Origin: CAZTPJ01 sp964614515
GTDB lineage: Bacteria; Planctomycetota; Phycisphaerae; Phycisphaerales; UBA1924
DNA: 24,349 bases
Reading direction: 5' to 3'
Assembly: GCA_964614515.1 (NCBI GenBank)
Contig: CAZTPJ010000055.1
Coordinates: 1-24,349, forward strand
Shown piece after piece: positions 21,165 through 24,349 of this stretch; within the stretch, counting starts at the first letter, position 1, and every line of letters starts with the position of its first letter. A program made the position numbers and the translations under genes. A model generated the notes under the pieces. The model did no database searches, was not told where the DNA came from, and saw only the letters and a program-made list of their open reading frames with translations.

Positions 21165-21196
21165 GGCACGGGCAAGTCTGCTGACTTGCCCATGCC
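21165..21196. repeat. REP-like palindrome between pseudokinase gene and atpC
   Basis: Two 14-nt arms, GGCACGGGCAAGTC (21165-21178) and GACTTGCCCATGCC (21183-21196), pair with one C-A mismatch around a TGCT loop. It lies between the pseudokinase stop and atpC, followed by AC so the right edge reads ATGCCAC. Could end transcription from the upstream gene. Confidence 0.7.
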
Positions 21197-21223
21197 ACGC
21201 GCTCGTGACGACGGTCGGGCTTC

Positions 21224-22030
21224 TTAGCGCAGGCCCAGGCCGGCGGAGAGTTGGCCGAGCATCTTGCGGACGGGGCCGGTGCTGATGCGGGTCTCGGCGA
21301 GGCGGCGCTGGCTGGGGAGCATGTCGTGGGCTTCGGCCGCGGAGGCGAAGCCGCCGGCCGGGTCGAGGCCTTCGGCGAACCAGTCATCCCAGCGTTCATC
21401 GAGCCGTTTGACGAGTCGTGCGGCCGCGATGCGGGGCTCTTCCGCGCTGAGGCCCGTGAGCAGTTTGTACCCCATCTCCACGATCGAGCGGACTTCGTCG
21501 CGTTCGAGTTCGGAGTTGCCCGGCGTCAGGCCCTTGAGCATGCGGGCCATGCCGTAGAACTCGATGAAGAGTCGCCCGTGGCGATCAACGAGGACTTCGT
21601 CGAGGTCGATCGGGCCGTGGTGGCGGCGTCGGGCATGGGCAAAGCGAACGGCGTCGAGGAGTTGCGTCATCGCGCGGTCGACTTCCGACGGGGCCATACG
21701 CCCGCCCTTGGACTCCAGAAGCCCGCCGAGCGTAATCAGACCTTCCTGATTGCCGGTGAACGGCGTGACCAGCACGGCCCGCCCGCCGTGAAGCAGCGAC
21801 ACATAGTCCACGCGGAGCAAGTGAGCGTGGTCGAGTTCGGAAAGCGCGTCAAAGGCCGAAAGGAATCGACGTCGTTCAACCTTGTCGTGGCGGGCGATGA
21901 GTTCATGGATGACGTGGGTCGTCAGATCCCGCTCATGCACGGCCAGCCAGCGCCACGAGAGCGGACCCCGGGCCAGCGGTCGAACGATGCGGTACGGACC
22001 TTGAAGCGGCGGATGTTGGGTCTCGGTCAT
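21224..22030 (-). CDS. protein-kinase-like protein lacking catalytic residues (pseudokinase)
   Basis: The 268-residue protein follows the layout of a bacterial Ser/Thr kinase: YRIVRPLARGPLSWRWLAVHERDLTTHVIHEL at the N lobe, AFDALSELDHAHLLRVDYVSL, then LLDAVRFAHARRRHHGPIDLDEVLVD and LFIEFYGMAR. Key residues are changed. The ATP-anchoring Lys of VAxK is His42 (VIHEL), HRDxKPxN reads HHGPIDLDE at 137-145, and DFG reads EFYG at 157-160. The glycine loop is also poor. It is therefore probably a non-catalytic binding or scaffold protein. No membrane span or sensor domain follows. A weakly supported ATG at 22030 lacks a Shine-Dalgarno. Family assignment is inference from the pattern and is moderately sure. 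Confidence 0.75.
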   Translation of the reverse strand: MTETQHPPLQGPYRIVRPLARGPLSWRWLAVHERDLTTHVIHELIARHDKVERRRFLSAFDALSELDHAHLLRVDYVSLLHGGRAVLVTPFTGNQEGLITLGGLLESKGGRMAPSEVDRAMTQLLDAVRFAHARRRHHGPIDLDEVLVDRHGRLFIEFYGMARMLKGLTPGNSELERDEVRSIVEMGYKLLTGLSAEEPRIAAARLVKRLDERWDDWFAEGLDPAGGFASAAEAHDMLPSQRRLAETRISTGPVRKMLGQLSAGLGLR

Positions 22031-22268
22031 TCGATCTCAGCCCCAGGTCGTCTCGGCCAGAAGGGGTCCGACACGATTCGGAACCCGGCACAGCGACCAC
22101 CACCCCGCTGCGACCGACGTCGTGCGGCCTGTGCGGACGACTCGCATCCTCGGCACAGGCGAACATTGTAGCCCGAGTCGATATCGGACAAGTGGGGTGA
22201 ATCAGCCCGAATTTGTCGTGGCTGCGGCAGTGACGCCAAGGTATTCACCTGGAATCCCGTGATGTCGC

Positions 22269-22371
22269 GTGCCACTGGCGGCTTGCCCGCCCGTGGGTCT
22301 ACGACTCACCGAAGACACCACTCACACCTGTGACCCCCCGAAGGCACTGGCGAACGAGCCGCCAGTGGCAC
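22269..22371. repeat. REP-like double palindrome (copy 2)
   Basis: The outer arms GTGCCACTGGCGG (22269-22281) and CCGCCAGTGGCAC (22359-22371) are identical to those at 9329-9401, but the spacer is 77 bp here against 47 bp there. An inner hairpin CACTGGCG/CGCCAGTG (22345-22367) is intact; the left inner partner has decayed. It lies downstream of the TPR lipoprotein stop, before the pseudokinase promoter. Confidence 0.75.
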
Positions 22372-22384
22372 CTCGCGGGGTGCG

Positions 22385-23086
22385 TCAGGGAGATTCGGCG
22401 GGCTGGAGGGCGAAGGTCGGGCCGGGGATCTCGCCCTGGGCGCGGAGTTTGGCCGCGACATCGGGGTTGGTCTGATCCAGATAGAGCGCCATCCGCAGAC
22501 GGCGGACGCCCTCGTCGCGATCGCCGCGGGCCAGGTGGAACTCCGCCAACGCCAGTTGCGGAGCGAGCGATTGGCCCATGTCGATGCGTGCGGCCGTGAG
22601 ATACGCCGTGAGCGCCTCATCCGCGTCGCCGAGGCGTTCGGCATACTTGCCGAGGCGGAGGAACTCCTCAGTGGTCGGCCACTGCTGCGTGCGGGAGTTG
22701 AGGAATCGGTACAACTCCGCTCGTTCGCCGAGATCGACGGCCGCGTTTTCGGCCGCACGGCAGAGCGCTTCTGCGAGCGTGTTCACGTATTCGGGCCGGG
22801 TCGGCTCGACGTCATAGGCGACCCAGAGATTGGGGATGGCTTCGGAAACGCGGCCGAGTTGGAGCAGCGTGCGTCCGAGGTCGTAGTTTCCGCGTGCATC
22901 GCCCGGTTGGCGCTGCGCGTATTCCTCATAGTCGGTCAGGGCCTCGGCGTAGCGTTGATTGGTGTAGTGCTCATCACCGGACTGCCTCACATAGTCGATG
23001 GGCCGGTTGCTCTGACAGGAGGCGAGCGTCAGCACGCCGGCGAGAGTGGCGGCGGTCACAAGTCGGCGTGTGGTGGTCAACGTCAT
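22385..23086 (-). CDS. TPR-repeat lipoprotein
   Basis: A 233-residue exported lipoprotein: type II signal peptide with lipobox LASC (Cys24) and a Gln-Ser after it. It then has helical repeats of the tetratricopeptide type (EHYTNQRYAEALTDYEEYAQRQPGDARGNYDLGRTLLQLGRVSEAIPNLWVAYDVEP; LAEFHLARGDRDEGVRRLRMALYLDQTNPD, quoted by their typical blocks). Such proteins tether assembly partners at the outer membrane or periplasm. The start at 23086 is fixed by GGAGG 7-8 nt upstream and by the signal peptide; the longer frame to 23272 is unsupported. Its partner is unknown: neighbours are a REP-like repeat and a divergent LigD-like gene. Confidence 0.88.
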   Translation of the reverse strand: MTLTTTRRLVTAATLAGVLTLASCQSNRPIDYVRQSGDEHYTNQRYAEALTDYEEYAQRQPGDARGNYDLGRTLLQLGRVSEAIPNLWVAYDVEPTRPEYVNTLAEALCRAAENAAVDLGERAELYRFLNSRTQQWPTTEEFLRLGKYAERLGDADEALTAYLTAARIDMGQSLAPQLALAEFHLARGDRDEGVRRLRMALYLDQTNPDVAAKLRAQGEIPGPTFALQPAESP

Positions 23087-23226
23087 GCCCCATCCTCCGA
23101 GGGTTGCGGGAAAGTATCGCGCCACGGCCGGGCGGGCCGAAGGCGGAACAATGGTATCGACCCTCCCGGCCGGAATCCTGCACGGGTGGGGGGTGTGAAT
23201 TCGGTCGCGCAGGCTGGGGCTGGAAG

Positions 23227-23610
23227 ATGGCACGAACGGTGTTGCTGCTGCACACGCTCGCGGATGGGGCATCGCATTACGACTGGATGCTGGAGCGAGG
23301 TTCCGGCGACGCGAGCCGAGGACTGCTGACGTTTCGCGTGCAGGAGCGGATCGACCAGGGGGCGGGAGACTTTTGCGCGGAGCGTCTGGCCGATCATCGC
23401 CCGGCGTACTTGGAGTATGAGGGGGAGGTGTCAGGGCTGCGTGGGGAGGTGCGGCGAGTGGCCGTGGGGGAGTGTCAGATTCTCGATGAGACGGAGGATT
23501 TCGTGCGTGTGCGGATGTCTCTTGGGGCGCGAATGGGGGAGTGGGCGGGGCGTCGTGCGAGCGCGGTAGGGCAGGTCTGGGAGTTTTGCCCAGCGCAGCG
23601 GGAAGCGTGA
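23227..23610 (+). CDS. LigD-phosphoesterase-like (DNA polymerase ligase N-terminal) protein
   Basis: A 127-residue stand-alone protein resembling the 3'-phosphoesterase domain found at the N terminus of bacterial ligase D. The zinc-site pattern is kept: His9 (LLLHT), His17 and Asp19 in SHYDWMLE, His57 in LADHRPAYLEYEG. In LigD this domain removes 3'-phosphate and 3'-ribonucleotide ends during non-homologous end joining. Small single-domain relatives exist in planctomycetes, and their role is not established. No ku or ligase gene is nearby. The ATG at 23227 fits the family N terminus, though the ribosome binding site is weak; the open frame extends upstream without similarity. Confidence 0.7.
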   Translation: MARTVLLLHTLADGASHYDWMLERGSGDASRGLLTFRVQERIDQGAGDFCAERLADHRPAYLEYEGEVSGLRGEVRRVAVGECQILDETEDFVRVRMSLGARMGEWAGRRASAVGQVWEFCPAQREA

Positions 23611-23679
23611 TCGGGTATGCTGGGGAATCGGCCCGGGGTGGCCGGGCCGGATTGTGAATCGCGCAGATGGGGGTACATC

Positions 23680-24084
23680 ATGCGATCATGGATTCAGTTT
23701 TCGAGTCTTGGCGGCGGGACCGGCGGGCCACAACCCGTGCCGATCGGCGACGATGCGCCGAGTGTGATCCAAACGCAGAAGTCGCCGAACACCACGCCCG
23801 TCGTGGGATCAAGCAAGATCCGTGCGTTCGGGCAGGCGCTCGGCGGTGACACTCGGCACGAGGACAACTGGAAGCGATCGCCGAACGTGACGGGCGCGGG
23901 CGCGATCCACGTCAAGTCGTTCCACTGCAAACTCACGGGCGAAAGCCTCGACTTCCTCGACCGGCAGATCAACGAATGGCTCGATGCGCATCCGCAGTAT
24001 GAGGTCAAGTTCGTCACGGCCACCGTCGGCGAATGGATGGGCAAGATCAAGGAGCCGAATCTGATCCTGCAGGTTTGGGTGTGA
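23680..24084 (+). CDS. small conserved-looking protein of unknown function
   Basis: A 134-residue protein from ATG 23680, with a G-run (GGGGG) about 7 nt upstream. The first 60 residues are Gly/Pro/Thr-rich and probably flexible. The last 60 form a compact alpha-beta unit (VKSFHCKLTGESLDFLDRQINEWLDAHPQYEVKFVTATVGEW, then KEPNLILQVWV). The pattern strand-helix-strand-strand resembles the small INxFL...VKF.....LIV type seen in Cse60-like and similar small proteins, but I cannot assign it. No signal peptide or membrane span. An in-frame start at 23617 would add 21 residues of no clear character. It follows the LigD-like gene after 69 bp on the same strand. Confidence 0.65.
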   Translation: MRSWIQFSSLGGGTGGPQPVPIGDDAPSVIQTQKSPNTTPVVGSSKIRAFGQALGGDTRHEDNWKRSPNVTGAGAIHVKSFHCKLTGESLDFLDRQINEWLDAHPQYEVKFVTATVGEWMGKIKEPNLILQVWV

Positions 24085-24155
24085 TGCGGCCGCTTGAGTG
24101 GGAATGTGTGCCGTGGCCACGCGGACGGCGCGGCAGCATGGGTCTGATTGGACTC

Positions 24156-24175
24156 ATGGGTCGCATGTGACCCAT
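24156..24175. repeat. inverted repeat past the last gene
   Basis: ATGGGTC (24156-24162), loop GCATGT, GACCCAT (24169-24175), located 72 bp past the stop at 24084. No T-run follows, so a terminator role is uncertain. The rest of 24085-24349 shows no gene I can support. Confidence 0.4.
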
Positions 24176-24349
24176 CGTTGCGCTTCGGCGAACGACGGGG
24201 ATGTCGGCGGGCGTTTCGATGAGCGGGCCGCCGGTGCGAACCGATAGATTCCGCAATGTGCGGGATCTTGGGAGTCGCGGTTGGTCGTGGGTTCAGGCCG
24301 GGGCTTGACGCGGGGGGTGTTGCGCGCGTGCGGGACATGATGTCGCATC

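Noticed and set aside
22535..23329. 264-codon plus-strand frame opposite the TPR lipoprotein gene
   Set aside because: The minus frame has a lipobox, TPR repeats and a strong ribosome binding site.
1..24349. CRISPR arrays, tRNA, rRNA, insertion sequences
   Set aside because: No regularly spaced direct repeats, no tRNA T-loop context with matching acceptor stems, no rRNA-like blocks and no transposase reading frame were seen. Detection by eye could miss a diverged tRNA.

Overview
The window is a GC-rich bacterial chromosome segment, mostly conserved housekeeping genes with two short accessory patches. The likely source is a planctomycete-type organism, perhaps Phycisphaerae. This is an inference from the ThiD2-ThiE fusion, the style of the RHS remnants, the DUF444 protein, the EF-P with a non-lysine tip, the small LigD-phosphoesterase-like protein and many palindromic intergenic repeats. 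No rRNA or tRNA gene is present to settle taxonomy.

Layout. 1-2192 (minus): zwf and the start of pgl, the oxidative pentose phosphate entry, with stop and start overlapping. 2233-3339 (plus): bifunctional thiamine gene thiD2-thiE. 3351-4476 (minus): efp-aroK pair. 4601-5608 (plus): Tat-exported metallo-beta-lactamase-fold hydrolase. 5684-6241 (plus): pyrE. 6290-7468 (minus): secreted protein and membrane-anchored zinc ribbon. 7515-9321 (plus): gatC-gatA of the amidotransferase. 9431-10921 (minus): CPBP-family membrane protease. 11181-12232 (plus): rplM-rpsI with a promoter and structured leader. 12233-13983: RHS remnants flanking an unknown AT-richer gene. 14036-15148 (minus): DUF444/YhbH-like VWA protein. 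15406-16062 (minus): site-2 protease. 16256-18028: accessory patch of three unrecognised genes, one resembling a degenerate HNH protein. 18262-19015 (minus): rpmI-rplT. 19854-20501 (plus): ECF-type sigma factor. 20570-21019 (minus): atpC, apart from the rest of the ATP synthase genes. 21224-22030 (minus): apparent pseudokinase. 22385-23086 (minus): TPR lipoprotein. 23227-23610 (plus): LigD-phosphoesterase-like protein. 23680-24084 (plus): conserved-looking small protein of unknown role.

Three patterns cut across the genes. (1) Several start codons (zwf, zinc ribbon, gatC, pyrE and, with slightly different spacing, thiE and the 18028 gene) have no Shine-Dalgarno but carry a TAnnnT -10-like box 5 to 8 nt before the ATG, suggesting leaderless mRNAs. 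(2) At least seven perfect or near-perfect palindromic REP-like elements, several bordered by GTGG, GTGGCAC or GTGCCAC, lie between genes or inside the RHS remnant. (3) Seven C8-9 tracts, each followed by T and all on the plus strand, sit inside coding genes between 7.2 and 10.75 kb and nowhere else in the window.
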